Origin: Pseudomonas knackmussii B13 | GTDB taxonomy: Bacteria > Pseudomonadota > Gammaproteobacteria > Pseudomonadales > Pseudomonadaceae | Reading direction: 5' to 3' | Assembly (NCBI RefSeq): GCF_000689415.1 | Contig: NZ_HG322950.1 | Location: 62,001 to 126,000, forward strand | Length of the DNA stretch: 64,000 nt | Notes under the pieces: model-generated | The model's input: the letters and a program-made list of their open reading frames with translations, nothing else | What the model was told of the DNA's origin: nothing | Database searches by the model: none | Translations under genes and position numbers: made by a program | Shown: one piece after another, positions 27,006 through 35,930 of the stretch | Position numbering within the stretch: the stretch's first letter is position 1 | Layout of the letters: every line of letters starts with the position of its first letter

Positions 27006-27034
27006 CCGGCACGGCGGGTAATCCGCCGTGCCGG
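27006..27034. terminator. Strong hairpin after the three-gene operon
   Basis: CCGGCACGGCGG pairs perfectly with CCGCCGTGCCGG around a 5-base loop, 7 bases past the stop at 26999. No T run follows, so it may end transcription only in part or protect the 3' end of the RNA. Confidence 0.6.
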
Positions 27035-27136
27035 TAGAACTTCTGAGTTGTTCGGCGCTCGTCGGATATCGCGTCGCTTGCTGCCGTGTCGCGAAGTATC
27101 CTTTCCGGCTCACAGGCGCTGCCGGAGTTTGGCCCG

Positions 27137-27787
27137 ATGCATTACCAGAACATCCTCTTCGACCTCGACGGCACCCTCACCGACCCGCGCGAGGGCATCA
27201 CCCGGTCGATCCAGTACGCCCTGGCCCAGCTCGGCATCGACGAGCCGGACCTGCGCCAGCTGGAGCATTTCATCGGCCCGCCGCTGCTGCAGTGCTTCAT
27301 GAGTTCCTATGACTTCGACGAGGCGCGCGCCTGGGAGGCGGTGAACCATTACCGCGCGCGCTTCAAGGATGTCGGGCTCTACGAGAACCGCGTTTTCGAG
27401 GGCGTTGGCGAGCTGCTCGAACTGCTCGGCGGGCAGGGCCGCACGCTCTATATCGCCACCAGCAAGCCGACCGTGTTCGCCGCCGAGATCGCACGGCACT
27501 TCGATTTCGCCCGGCACTTCAAGGTGATCTACGGCAGCGAGCTGGATGGCACGCGCACCAACAAGGTCGAGCTGATCGAGCACCTGCTCGCCTGCGAGGG
27601 CCTGGACCCTACGCGCACGCTGATGATCGGCGACCGCAAGCACGACCTGATCGGTGCGCACCGCAATGGTTTGCGCGCCGCCGGTGTCGGCTACGGCTTC
27701 GGCAGCCGCGAAGAGCTGATGGCCGAGAACCCGGCGCATTACTTCGCCAGCCTGGGCGAGTTGCGCGAGGCTTTTGCAGCCGGCTGA
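27137..27787 (+). CDS. HAD-family phosphatase, Gph-like
   Basis: A 216-residue haloacid dehalogenase superfamily hydrolase. Motif I is ILFDLDGTLTDPREGI, motif II is YIATSKPT, and motif III/IV is RTLMIGDRKHDLIGAHRNG. The cap is of the small helical (C1) type, as in phosphoglycolate phosphatase and PpaX. I use ATG at 27137 (MHYQNILFD) with GGAG upstream. In P. aeruginosa its homologue stands next to the gamma carbonic anhydrase gene; here the two are separated by the three-gene operon. The physiological substrate is not predictable. Confidence 0.88.
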   Translation: MHYQNILFDLDGTLTDPREGITRSIQYALAQLGIDEPDLRQLEHFIGPPLLQCFMSSYDFDEARAWEAVNHYRARFKDVGLYENRVFEGVGELLELLGGQGRTLYIATSKPTVFAAEIARHFDFARHFKVIYGSELDGTRTNKVELIEHLLACEGLDPTRTLMIGDRKHDLIGAHRNGLRAAGVGYGFGSREELMAENPAHYFASLGELREAFAAG

Positions 27788-28101
27788 GGGCCGGCCGCGA
27801 TCGCGGACTTCATGCCGGCTCTGCGGCAAGAGTGTTAAGTCGTTGAAACACAAGTGACCGGTGGTGCCGCTGCGAGCGCCGCCGGCGTCAGCATTCCAGG
27901 CCAGGAAGACCACCATTCGTCGGCTGAATAGTGCCGCTTGAGTCCTCGGCAAGTAGAAATTTTCTCGACATATCAAGGGTCTGGCTCAGTCGCCGAGGCA
28001 ATGGCGCCAAATTGACATCATTTCCTGCTCCTCTACCTTTCCACGAGCCCGCCGATGGTCTTCTCAGGCAAGGACTGCAACTGAGCAGTGGAGAGTCGAG
28101 C
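27788..28101. other. Intergenic region before the che2 cluster
   Basis: 314 bases without a gene. It contains a possible flagellar sigma factor promoter (separate entry) and GGAGAG at 28090-28095 as ribosome binding site for the receptor gene. Confidence 0.5.
27974..27998 (+). promoter_or_regulatory. Possible FliA (sigma-28) promoter of the chemosensory cluster
   Basis: TCAAG, 14 bases, then GCCGAGG. The spacing fits the FliA consensus TAAA-N15-GCCGATAA, and the -10 part matches in 5 of 8 positions. It lies about 100 bases before the receptor start. Confidence 0.35.
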
Positions 28102-29286
28102 ATGCGTGATCTACCCCTTGATCCAGCTACCCGGACGGGTGCGAGTCCCTCCCGTTTGCTGCCGATGGTGCTGGCATCGCTGCCCTGGATCGTGGTGGCG
28201 TTGCTCGCGTGGCTAGGCCTGCCGCTGTGGCCCCTGCTGCTGCTCGGCTGCCTGGGTAGCCTGGCCATCGGCTAATTCGCCACGAACGCGGCGCCCGCTG
28301 AGGAACGCGGTCAGGAGCTGCTCGATCCGAATCAGCTGCCGCGCTGGCGCCAGGTGCAGGACGTCGCGCAGGAGCAGCTGGGTGCGGTCGACGGCCATGT
28401 CCGGCAGATCGACAACATCCTCCAGCAGGCCATCGGCCGCCTCACCGCGAGCTTCCATTCCCTCGCCGAGCGCATCGACACCCAGCGCGGCCTGTCCCAT
28501 TCGCTGATCGAGCGCTACGACGGTCGCGGCCATGTGGATGACGCCATCAATTTCCAGGAATTCGTGCAGACCACCCAAAGCACCCTGGCGCTGTTCGTCG
28601 AGGCCACGCTGGAGACCAGCCGCACCTCGCAACAGCTGGTGCAGCGCATGGATCGGGTGACGCACAAGATCAGCGAGATCCTGCAGTCGACCCAGGACAT
28701 GGACGCCATCGCCAAGCAGACCAACCTGCTCGCCCTCAACGCCGCCATCGAGGCCGCGCGGGCCGGCGAGAGTGGCCGTGGTTTCGCCGTGGTGGCAGAT
28801 GAGGTGCGGGCACTCTCGACCCGTTCCACGCACTTCTCCGAAGCCATCCGCCAGCACGTCGACGTGGTCTACCGGGAGATCAAGGATGCCGAGGGCGCCA
28901 TCGCCCAACTGGCCGAGAAGGACATGTCCTTCGCCCTGGATTCGAAACAGAAGATCCAGCGCATGTTCGACGATCTGGAAGCCATGAACAGCCATACGCT
29001 GAAGGTCATCCACGAGCTGGACCGGATTTCCCTTGAAGTCGGGCAGGGCGTCGATGCCGCTGTCACCGCGCTGCAGTTCCAGGACATGAGCAGCCAGCTG
29101 CTCGGGCAGATCGGCAAGCACGGCGCGCGCCTGGGCGATCTGGCCACGGCGCTTGGCGCGCTGGGCGTGCAGCCGCCGCAGGAGTGGCGTGAGCGCCTGG
29201 ACCGCCAACTCGAGGAGCTCAAGCGTCCGTTGGCCAATCCGGTGGCGCAGAGCTCGCTGAACGCCGGCGAAGTCGAGTTGTTCTGA
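28102..29286 (+). pseudogene. Methyl-accepting chemotaxis protein gene with in-frame stop codon
   Basis: From ATG 28102 (GGAGAG upstream) the frame encodes a short N-terminus and a membrane hairpin (VLASLPWIVVALLAWLGLPL then WPLLLLGCLGSLAIG). It is interrupted by TAA at codon 58 (28273-28275) and then continues in the same frame for 336 codons with a complete MCP signalling domain (AIAKQTNLLALNAAIEAARA, GRGFAVVADEVRALS). A TAC (Tyr) in place of TAA would restore one 394-residue protein. It lies directly upstream of cheY, the place of cttP in P. aeruginosa. A soluble fragment could start at a GTG (28354), but no good ribosome binding site precedes it. Confidence 0.78.
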
Positions 29287-29459
29287 GGCGGATTCCAGGC
29301 GGGCAGCGCTTCCGACGGATTGCTGACGCCGGTCGTTGGACAGCTTGTAACAAGATGCTTCACTTCTGATGGCTTGGTGATATCGGGCGGCTGTGCCGCC
29401 CACGCAGGAGCGGTACCGGGTAGGCGCCCGGGAACATGGAAACCCGCAAGGAGAGAGTC

Positions 29460-29825
29460 ATGGGCAAGCAGATCCTGATCGTCGACGACTCCGCGTCGAT
29501 CCGCCAGATGCTCAGCTTCACCCTCAAGTCCGCCGGCTACGAGGTGGACGAGGCGGTGGACGGCAAGGACGGCCTCGGCAAGGCGCAGCGCAAGGCCTAC
29601 AACCTGGTGTTCACCGACCAGAACATGCCGAACATGGACGGCCTTTCGCTGATCCGCAGCCTGCGCGACATGGGCAGCTACCGCAGCGTGCCGATCCTCA
29701 TGCTCACCACCGAATCCAGCGACGCGATGAAGCAGCAGGGCCGCACCGCCGGCGCCACCGGCTGGCTGGTGAAGCCGTTCGATCCGCCGAAGCTGCTGGA
29801 AGTCACCCGCAAGGTCCTCCCCTGA
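29460..29825 (+). CDS. cheY: CheY-type response regulator of the che2 cluster
   Basis: A 121-residue single receiver domain. It starts MGKQILIVDDSASIRQML with AAGGAGAG just upstream; the open frame extends 8 codons further without need. The acidic pair is in IVDDS, the phosphorylated Asp in LVFTDQNMPNMDGL, the Thr in MLTTES and the Lys in LVKPF. It is phosphorylated by the CheA encoded downstream. In P. aeruginosa the che2 system is not the main flagellar control system, so the output may not be the flagellar switch. Confidence 0.93.
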   Translation: MGKQILIVDDSASIRQMLSFTLKSAGYEVDEAVDGKDGLGKAQRKAYNLVFTDQNMPNMDGLSLIRSLRDMGSYRSVPILMLTTESSDAMKQQGRTAGATGWLVKPFDPPKLLEVTRKVLP

Positions 29826-29957
29826 ACCCCCATTGATCGCGCGGGAGCCATCCTGCGCAGTCCCTTGGCGCCTCCGCGCCGCTGATGGAGATGGGCAGAT
29901 GAACATGAGCAGGGCTGCGACGCGCTCGCGGCAGGCCGCCCCGACGGATGACGAAGC

Positions 29958-31790
29958 ATGAACCAGGGCATGAGCCAGTTCCTCCAGGTGTTCTTCGAAG
30001 AGACCGATGAGCACCTCGCCACCCTCGAGCTGCTGCTGATCGGGCTGGACCTGGAGCAGCCGGACGCCGAGACGCTCAACGGCATCTTCCGCGCCGCCCA
30101 CTCGATCAAGGGCTCCAGCGGCATGTTCGGCTTCGACGACCTGACCGCCGTCACCCACGAGCTGGAAACCCTGCTCGACCGGATCCGCTGCGGGCACACC
30201 GCGCTGCACCCGGACATGATCACGGTCTTCCTGGAAACCCGCGACCTGCTGCAGCGCCTGCTCGACGTGCAGCGCTACCAGCGCCCCGATCCCGACCTGC
30301 CGGTGCAGGCCTGCGTCGAGCGCCTGCGCGCCTGGCTGCAGGAGCCGGTCGCCACCCCGGAGGCGGACGCCGCCTTCGGCCTCTTCGACGAGGCCCCTGG
30401 CGCTCCTGCGGCAGAGGAAGAGGACTTCGGCTTCTTCGATGAAGCACCCGGAGCGCCGACCGCCCAGGCGGACGAGGCTTTCGGCTTCTTCGACGACGCC
30501 CCCGGCAGCCCGGCCGCGCCTGTGGCTGCGCCGCCTGCGGTCGTCAAACCGGTGGCCGCCAAGGCGGCACCCGTGCGGCCCGAGGTGCGCGGCGAGGGCG
30601 AGTCCAGTTCGATCCGCGTGAGCGTCGAGAAGATCGACAGCCTGATCAACCTGGTCGGCGAGCTGGTGATCACCCAGGCCATGCTCGGCCAGCTCAGCGA
30701 AGGCCTCGCCCCGGGCTGCCACGAGCGCCTGCAGCAGGCCCTGGCGCAGCTCGAGCACAACACCCGCGACCTGCAGGAATCGGTGATGTCGATCCGCATG
30801 CTGCCGATCAGCTTCATCTTCAGCCGCTTCCCGCGCCTGGTGCACGACACCTCGCAGCGCCTGGGCAAGCAGGTCGAGCTGCACCTGCACGGCGAGCACA
30901 CCGAGCTGGACAAGAGCGTCATCGAGAAGCTCAGCGACCCGCTCACGCACATCGTCCGCAACAGCATCGACCACGGCATCGAGACCCCCGCCGAGCGTGT
31001 GGCGGCAGGCAAGCCGGCCAGCGGTTCGGTGAAGCTTTCGGCCAGCCACCAGGGCGGCAGCATCGTCGTCGAGGTATCCGACGACGGCCGTGGCCTGTCG
31101 CGCGAGCGCATCCTCGCCAAGGCCCGCGAAAGGAACCTGCCGGTGCATGACGGCATGAGCGACGCCGAGGTCTGGCAGCTGATCTTCCTGCCCGGCTTCT
31201 CCACCGCCGAGGCGGTCACCGAGCTGTCCGGGCGCGGCGTCGGCATGGACGTGGTGAAGCGCAACATCCAGGCCATGGGCGGTCGCATCGACCTCGATTC
31301 GGCGCCGGGCATGGGCACCCGCCTGACCATCCGCCTGCCGCTGACCCTGGCCATCCTCGACGGCCTGATCGTCGCGGTGGCGGACGTGAACTACGTGATC
31401 CCGCTGACCTACATCGTCGAGTCGCTGCAGGCCCGCGCCGACGACGTGCGCGGCATGGCCGGCGAGGACTCCGCGGTGATCCGCGTGCGCGGCGAGTACC
31501 TGCCGCTGTTCTCCCTGCAGGACCTGCTGCACATCGGCGGCGAAGTGCTGCCGCCGGAGCGCGCCATCGTCGTCATCCTCGAGTCCGAGGGGCGCAGCTT
31601 CGCCCTGCAGGTGGACGAGCTGGTCGGCCAGCAGCAGGTGGTTATCAAGAGCCTGGAACAGAATTTCCGCCGGATCGACGGCATCACCGGCGCCACCATC
31701 ATGGGCGACGGCAGCGTCGCCCTGATCCTCGATGTCGATGCCTTGCCGCGCCTGGCGGCGCGAGGAGAGAACCTGCATGAGCACAGTTGA
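29958..31790 (+). CDS. cheA: CheA histidine kinase of the che2 cluster
   Basis: A 610-residue kinase. The P1 (Hpt) domain has the phosphorylated His48 in RAAHSIKGSSG. No normal P2 is visible; instead residues about 138-180 hold three copies of an acidic aromatic motif (FGLFDEAPGAP, FGFFDEAPGAP, FGFFDDAPGSP). P3 dimerisation (SIRVSVEKIDSLINLVGELV), the P4 ATPase (HIVRNSIDHGIE, VSDDGRGLSRE, FSTAEAVTELSGRGVGMDVV) and a C-terminal P5 CheW-like domain follow. It overlaps cheW by 14 bases. It signals from the Aer2 receptor to CheY and CheB. Confidence 0.95.
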   Translation: MNQGMSQFLQVFFEETDEHLATLELLLIGLDLEQPDAETLNGIFRAAHSIKGSSGMFGFDDLTAVTHELETLLDRIRCGHTALHPDMITVFLETRDLLQRLLDVQRYQRPDPDLPVQACVERLRAWLQEPVATPEADAAFGLFDEAPGAPAAEEEDFGFFDEAPGAPTAQADEAFGFFDDAPGSPAAPVAAPPAVVKPVAAKAAPVRPEVRGEGESSSIRVSVEKIDSLINLVGELVITQAMLGQLSEGLAPGCHERLQQALAQLEHNTRDLQESVMSIRMLPISFIFSRFPRLVHDTSQRLGKQVELHLHGEHTELDKSVIEKLSDPLTHIVRNSIDHGIETPAERVAAGKPASGSVKLSASHQGGSIVVEVSDDGRGLSRERILAKARERNLPVHDGMSDAEVWQLIFLPGFSTAEAVTELSGRGVGMDVVKRNIQAMGGRIDLDSAPGMGTRLTIRLPLTLAILDGLIVAVADVNYVIPLTYIVESLQARADDVRGMAGEDSAVIRVRGEYLPLFSLQDLLHIGGEVLPPERAIVVILESEGRSFALQVDELVGQQQVVIKSLEQNFRRIDGITGATIMGDGSVALILDVDALPRLAARGENLHEHS

Positions 31791-32262
31791 AGCGCACCAG
31801 GCGGGCAGCCTGGCGCAGGAGTACCTGACCTTCACCCTGGGCCGCGAGGAGTACGCCATCGACATCCTCCGCGTGCAGGAGATCCGCGGCTACGACCAGG
31901 TCACCGCGATTGCCAATGCGCCGGCCTTCATCAAGGGCGTGATCAACCTGCGGGGAGCGATAGTCCCCATCGTCGACCTGCGCATCAAGTTCAACCTGGC
32001 CGACGTCGGCTACGACCAGTTCACCGTGGTCATCATCCTCAACGTCGGCCGGCGCATCGTCGGCGCGGTGGTCGACTCGGTGTCGGACGTGATCGCCCTG
32101 GCCGCCGAAGAGGTGAAGCCGCCGCCGGAATTCGGCTCCAGCTTCGACACCGAATACCTGCTCGGCCTGGCCACCGCGGGCGAACGGATGCTGATCCTGG
32201 TGGACATCGAAAAACTCATGACCAGCCGCGAGATGGCGCTGGTCGACGAAGCCGCGGCCTGA
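31777..32262 (+). CDS. cheW: CheW coupling protein of the che2 cluster
   Basis: A 161-residue scaffold that joins receptor and CheA. It starts MSTVEAHQAGSLAQEYLTF at ATG 31777, with GAGGAG upstream inside the cheA end. The CheW signature includes FTLGREEYAIDILRVQEIRG, FIKGVINLRGAIVPIVDLR and LVDIEKLM near the C-terminus. Confidence 0.95.
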   Translation: MSTVEAHQAGSLAQEYLTFTLGREEYAIDILRVQEIRGYDQVTAIANAPAFIKGVINLRGAIVPIVDLRIKFNLADVGYDQFTVVIILNVGRRIVGAVVDSVSDVIALAAEEVKPPPEFGSSFDTEYLLGLATAGERMLILVDIEKLMTSREMALVDEAAA

Positions 32263-32312
32263 TCGCGGACGCCAACAACTGCACGCAGCTTCAAGCGCAG
32301 AGGAACGAGAAG

Positions 32313-34331
32313 ATGGGACTGTTCAACGCACACGCCGTGGCGCAGCAGCGCGCCGATCGCATCACCGCTGTCCTCCAGTCGCTGGCCGAGGGCCGTCTCG
32401 ACGCCGCCATCGGCGAGGCGCCGGCGCCCGGCTACGAACGCCTCTACGAAGGCCTGCGCGAAGTGCAGAAGGTGCTTCGCCAGCAGCGTATCGAGCAGGA
32501 GCAGGTGCAGGTGCTGGAAGCGGGCCTGGCGGAGATGACCCGCCAGCACGACGCCGGCTGGATCGACGAGGTGATCCCGGTGGCCAGGCTCGACGGCCGC
32601 CCGGCGCGCATCGCCCAGGGCATCAACGAGCTGGTGGCGGCGCACATCGCGGTGAAGATGCGCGTGGTCGCGACGGTCACCGCCTATGGCCGAGGCGATT
32701 TCAGCGTCGACATGGACCGCCTGCCGGGCAAGAAGGCGCAGATCACCGAGGCCATCGACGGCGTGCGCGACGCGCTCAAGGCCAATGCCGATGCCGCGGA
32801 CTACAACGCGCGGATCAAGAGTGCGCTGGATAACGTCTCGGCCAACGTGATGATCGCCGACAACGACCTCGACATCATCTACATGAACCGCACCGTGAGC
32901 GAGATGCTCAGCCGCGCCGAGGCGGACATCCGCAAGCAGCTGCCGAACTTCAACGCCAGCAAGCTGATGGGCGCCAACATCGACATCTTCCACAAGAACC
33001 CGGCGCACCAGCGCAACATGCTGGCGCACCTGAGCGCGCCGCATAAGGCCGAGCTCAGCCTGGGCGGGCGGCGCTTCGCCCTCGACGTGGTGCCGGTGTT
33101 CAACGATGCCGGCCAGCGCCTGGGCTCGGCGGTGCAGTGGACCGACCGCACCGAGGAGTTCCGCGCCGAGCAGGAGGTTTCGCAGCTGGTCGAGGCGGCC
33201 GCCGCCGGCGACTTCAGCAAGCGCATCGACCAGGCCAACAAGGAAGGCTTCTTCCTCAAGCTGGCCACCGGCCTGAACAGCCTGGTAGACACCGCCGACA
33301 AAGGCCTGAAGGACGTTTCGCGGATGCTCGCTGCGCTGGCCCAGGGCGACCTCACCCAGCGCATCGAGGCCGACTACCAGGGCACCTTCGGCGAGCTCAA
33401 GGACTACTCCAACAACACCGCGCAGAGCCTCTCGCGGATGCTCGGGCAGATCCGCGAAGCGGCCGACACCATCAACACCGCGGCCGGCGAGATCGCCAGC
33501 GGCAACACCGAGCTGTCGACCCGCACCGAGCAGCAGGCCTCCAGCCTGGAGGAAACCGCCTCGAGCATGGAAGAGCTGACCAGCACCGTGAAGCTCAACG
33601 CGGAGAACGCGCGGCAGGCCAACTCGCTGGCGGTGAACGCATCGGAAGTCGCCACCGAGGGCGGCAACGTGGTGCAGAAGGTGGTTGGCACCATGTCGGC
33701 AATCAACGACTCGGCACGCAAGATCGCCGACATCATCGGGGTCATCGACGGCATCGCCTTCCAGACCAACATCCTCGCGCTGAACGCGGCAGTGGAAGCG
33801 GCACGTGCCGGTGAGCAGGGGCGCGGTTTCGCTGTAGTAGCGGGTGAGGTGCGTACGCTGGCGCAGCGTTCGGCGGCGGCGGCCAAGGAGATCAAGACGC
33901 TGATCTCCGACTCGGTGGACAAGGTGGAGAGCGGCAACACCCTGGTGGCCCAGGCCGGCCAGACCATGAGCGACATCGTGATCGCGATCAAGCGGGTGAC
34001 CGACATCATGGCCGAGATCGCCGCGGCCAGCGCCGAGCAGAGCAGCGGTATCGAGGAGGTCAACAGCGCGGTGTCGCAAATGGACGAGATGACCCAGCAG
34101 AACGCCGCGCTGGTGGTAGAGGCGGCGGCCTCGGCCGAAGCCCTGCAGGAGCAGGCCGGCATGCTCAACCAGTCGGTCGCGGTGTTCAAGCTCGACGACC
34201 TGCCCCGCGTGGTCCCGCTGGCGGCGGCACGTCCGGCGCCGGTCGCCGCACCGCAGCCGAGTTCGCGTGCTGCACGCGGCCTGGCCAAGGTTGGCCGGGC
34301 GAAGAAGGATGAGGATTGGGAGGAGTTCTGA
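32313..34331 (+). CDS. aer2: Aer2/McpB-type soluble heme-PAS receptor
   Basis: A 672-residue chemoreceptor without membrane segments. The layout follows P. aeruginosa Aer2: poly-HAMP segments at about 1-155, a PAS domain at about 165-280 (NVMIADNDLDIIYMNRTVSE), further HAMP at about 285-385, then the signalling domain with the hairpin tip IAFQTNILALNAAVEAARAG. His227 in FHKNPAHQ is at the position I align with the heme ligand of Aer2 (His234, after a 7-residue shift). The last residues are DWEEF, the pentapeptide type that binds CheR2 in P. aeruginosa. Aer2 binds O2, NO and CO at heme. Confidence 0.92.
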   Translation: MGLFNAHAVAQQRADRITAVLQSLAEGRLDAAIGEAPAPGYERLYEGLREVQKVLRQQRIEQEQVQVLEAGLAEMTRQHDAGWIDEVIPVARLDGRPARIAQGINELVAAHIAVKMRVVATVTAYGRGDFSVDMDRLPGKKAQITEAIDGVRDALKANADAADYNARIKSALDNVSANVMIADNDLDIIYMNRTVSEMLSRAEADIRKQLPNFNASKLMGANIDIFHKNPAHQRNMLAHLSAPHKAELSLGGRRFALDVVPVFNDAGQRLGSAVQWTDRTEEFRAEQEVSQLVEAAAAGDFSKRIDQANKEGFFLKLATGLNSLVDTADKGLKDVSRMLAALAQGDLTQRIEADYQGTFGELKDYSNNTAQSLSRMLGQIREAADTINTAAGEIASGNTELSTRTEQQASSLEETASSMEELTSTVKLNAENARQANSLAVNASEVATEGGNVVQKVVGTMSAINDSARKIADIIGVIDGIAFQTNILALNAAVEAARAGEQGRGFAVVAGEVRTLAQRSAAAAKEIKTLISDSVDKVESGNTLVAQAGQTMSDIVIAIKRVTDIMAEIAAASAEQSSGIEEVNSAVSQMDEMTQQNAALVVEAAASAEALQEQAGMLNQSVAVFKLDDLPRVVPLAAARPAPVAAPQPSSRAARGLAKVGRAKKDEDWEEF

Positions 34332-34382
34332 CGGGCGTTGCGACTTCGTGACGGCCATTCGGCCGGCACCAAGGTGCTTTTC

Positions 34383-34449
34383 GTAGGAGCGAGCTTGCTC
34401 GCGAACGGACCCCGCTGCGGAATTCGTTCGCGAGCAAGCTCGCTCCTAC
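34383..34449. repeat. REP pair (family A) between aer2 and cheR
   Basis: Inverted GTAGGAGCGAGCTTGCTCGC and GCGAGCAAGCTCGCTCCTAC. It interrupts the che2 operon. Confidence 0.88.
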
Positions 34450-34482
34450 AGGTTCCCCGATGGCCGGCAAAGGAAAGCAGTC

Positions 34483-35331
34483 ATGAGCGGTATCACCCTG
34501 CCGAACCCCGGCGGCCACGAGTTCCTCTACACCCGCCGCGACTTCCTGCAGGTGCGCCAGGTGCTCTACCGGCGCACCGGCATCAGCCTGTCCGAGAGCA
34601 AGGAGCAGCTGGTCTACAGCCGCCTGTCCCGGCGCCTGCGGGCGCTGCGCCTGGACAGCTTCGGCGCCTACCTCGCCTACCTGGCGGAGAACGACGAGGA
34701 GTGGCAGCAGTTCGTCAACGCGCTGACCACCAACCTCACCGCCTTCTTCCGCGAGCGGCATCACTTCGACACCCTCGCCACCCTGGCACGCGATCCCGCG
34801 CGCCGGCATCGGCCGCTGCGCTTCTGGTCGTCCGCCTCCAGCACCGGCGAGGAGCCGTACTCGATGGCCATGACCCTAGTCGAGGCCTTCGGCAGTTTCC
34901 AGGCACCGGTACAGATCCTTGCTTCGGACATCGACACCCGGGTGCTGGATACCGCGCGCCAGGGCATCTATCCGCTGGACCGCGTGGAGTCCCTGGAGCT
35001 GGCGCGCAAGCAGCGCTTCTTCCAGCGCGGCAGCGGGCCCAATGCCGGCAAGGTGCGGGTGGTGCCGGAGCTGCGCGAGCTGGTGAGGTTCCAGCAGATC
35101 AACCTGCTCGATGCGCGCTGGGACGTGCAGGGCGAGTTCGACGCGATCTTCTGCCGCAACGTGATGATCTATTTCGACAAGCCCACCCAGACCGCCCTGC
35201 TCGAACGCCTGGTGCGCCTGCTGCGGCCGGACGGACTGTTCTTCGCCGGCCATTCGGAGAACTTCGTGCACGCCGGCCACCTGGTGCGCGCCGTGGGCCG
35301 CAGCACCTACCAGCGCGTGGCGGCCCGTTGA
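34483..35331 (+). CDS. cheR: Chemotaxis methyltransferase CheR
   Basis: A 282-residue S-adenosylmethionine-dependent methyltransferase that methylates receptor glutamates. An N-terminal helical domain precedes the catalytic domain with FWSSASSTGEEPYSMAM (SAM motif I) and FDAIFCRNVMIYFD. It is likely to be docked by the DWEEF tail of the receptor encoded just upstream. Its stop is 1 base from the cheD start. Confidence 0.96.
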   Translation: MSGITLPNPGGHEFLYTRRDFLQVRQVLYRRTGISLSESKEQLVYSRLSRRLRALRLDSFGAYLAYLAENDEEWQQFVNALTTNLTAFFRERHHFDTLATLARDPARRHRPLRFWSSASSTGEEPYSMAMTLVEAFGSFQAPVQILASDIDTRVLDTARQGIYPLDRVESLELARKQRFFQRGSGPNAGKVRVVPELRELVRFQQINLLDARWDVQGEFDAIFCRNVMIYFDKPTQTALLERLVRLLRPDGLFFAGHSENFVHAGHLVRAVGRSTYQRVAAR

Positions 35332-35332
35332 G

Positions 35333-35920
35333 ATGGGCGCGGCGCAGCTCAACCGCTACCACGACCCGCGCTTCGGCCGCGAGGCGGTCAAGCTGTTGCC
35401 CGGCGAATGCTTCGCCACCGCCGACGACTTGCTGCTGGTCACGGTGCTCGGTTCCTGCGTCTCGGTGTGCCTGTACGACACGATCAACAAGCTGGGCGGG
35501 ATGAACCATTTCATGCTGCCCGGCGATACCGGCACCAACCCGCTGCTGTCCAGTTCGGCGCGCTACGGCGTGCATGCGATGGACCTGCTGATAAGCCAGC
35601 TGCAGCGCCTAGGCGGGCAGCGCCGGCACTTCGAGGCCAAGGTATTCGGCGGCGCCTCGGTGCTGCAGAACCTCAGCGCCGACGTCGGCCAGCGCAACGT
35701 CGATTTCGTCCTCGACTACCTGCACACCGAACAGATTCCGGTCGTTGCCCAGGACCTGCTCGACGTCTATCCGCGCAAGCTCTACTTCTTTCCCGCCAGC
35801 GGCCGCGTGCTGCTGCGCAAGCTGCATGTGCTGGCCAACGACACCGTGCTGCAGCGCGAGTCCGACTACCAGCGCGTGCTCAGCACCCGGGCGCGCGACG
35901 GTGGCGTCGATATTTTCTAG
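35333..35920 (+). CDS. cheD: Chemoreceptor glutamine deamidase CheD
   Basis: A 195-residue deamidase that converts receptor Gln to Glu. The catalytic Cys is in TVLGSCVSVCLYD and the His in GGMNHFMLPG, the CheD triad pattern (Thr, Cys, His). The ATG lies 1 base after the cheR stop, so it is coupled. cheB follows after 10 bases. Confidence 0.95.
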   Translation: MGAAQLNRYHDPRFGREAVKLLPGECFATADDLLLVTVLGSCVSVCLYDTINKLGGMNHFMLPGDTGTNPLLSSSARYGVHAMDLLISQLQRLGGQRRHFEAKVFGGASVLQNLSADVGQRNVDFVLDYLHTEQIPVVAQDLLDVYPRKLYFFPASGRVLLRKLHVLANDTVLQRESDYQRVLSTRARDGGVDIF

Positions 35921-35930
35921 GAGGTGCGCG

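Noticed and set aside
30360..30510. Direct repeats in cheA considered as a CRISPR-like or mobile repeat
   Set aside because: They are in frame, encode a protein motif and have no spacer structure.
28869..31865. A 998-codon open frame antisense to the MCP, cheY and cheA genes
   Set aside because: Same reason; the sense strand carries complete, recognisable chemotaxis genes.
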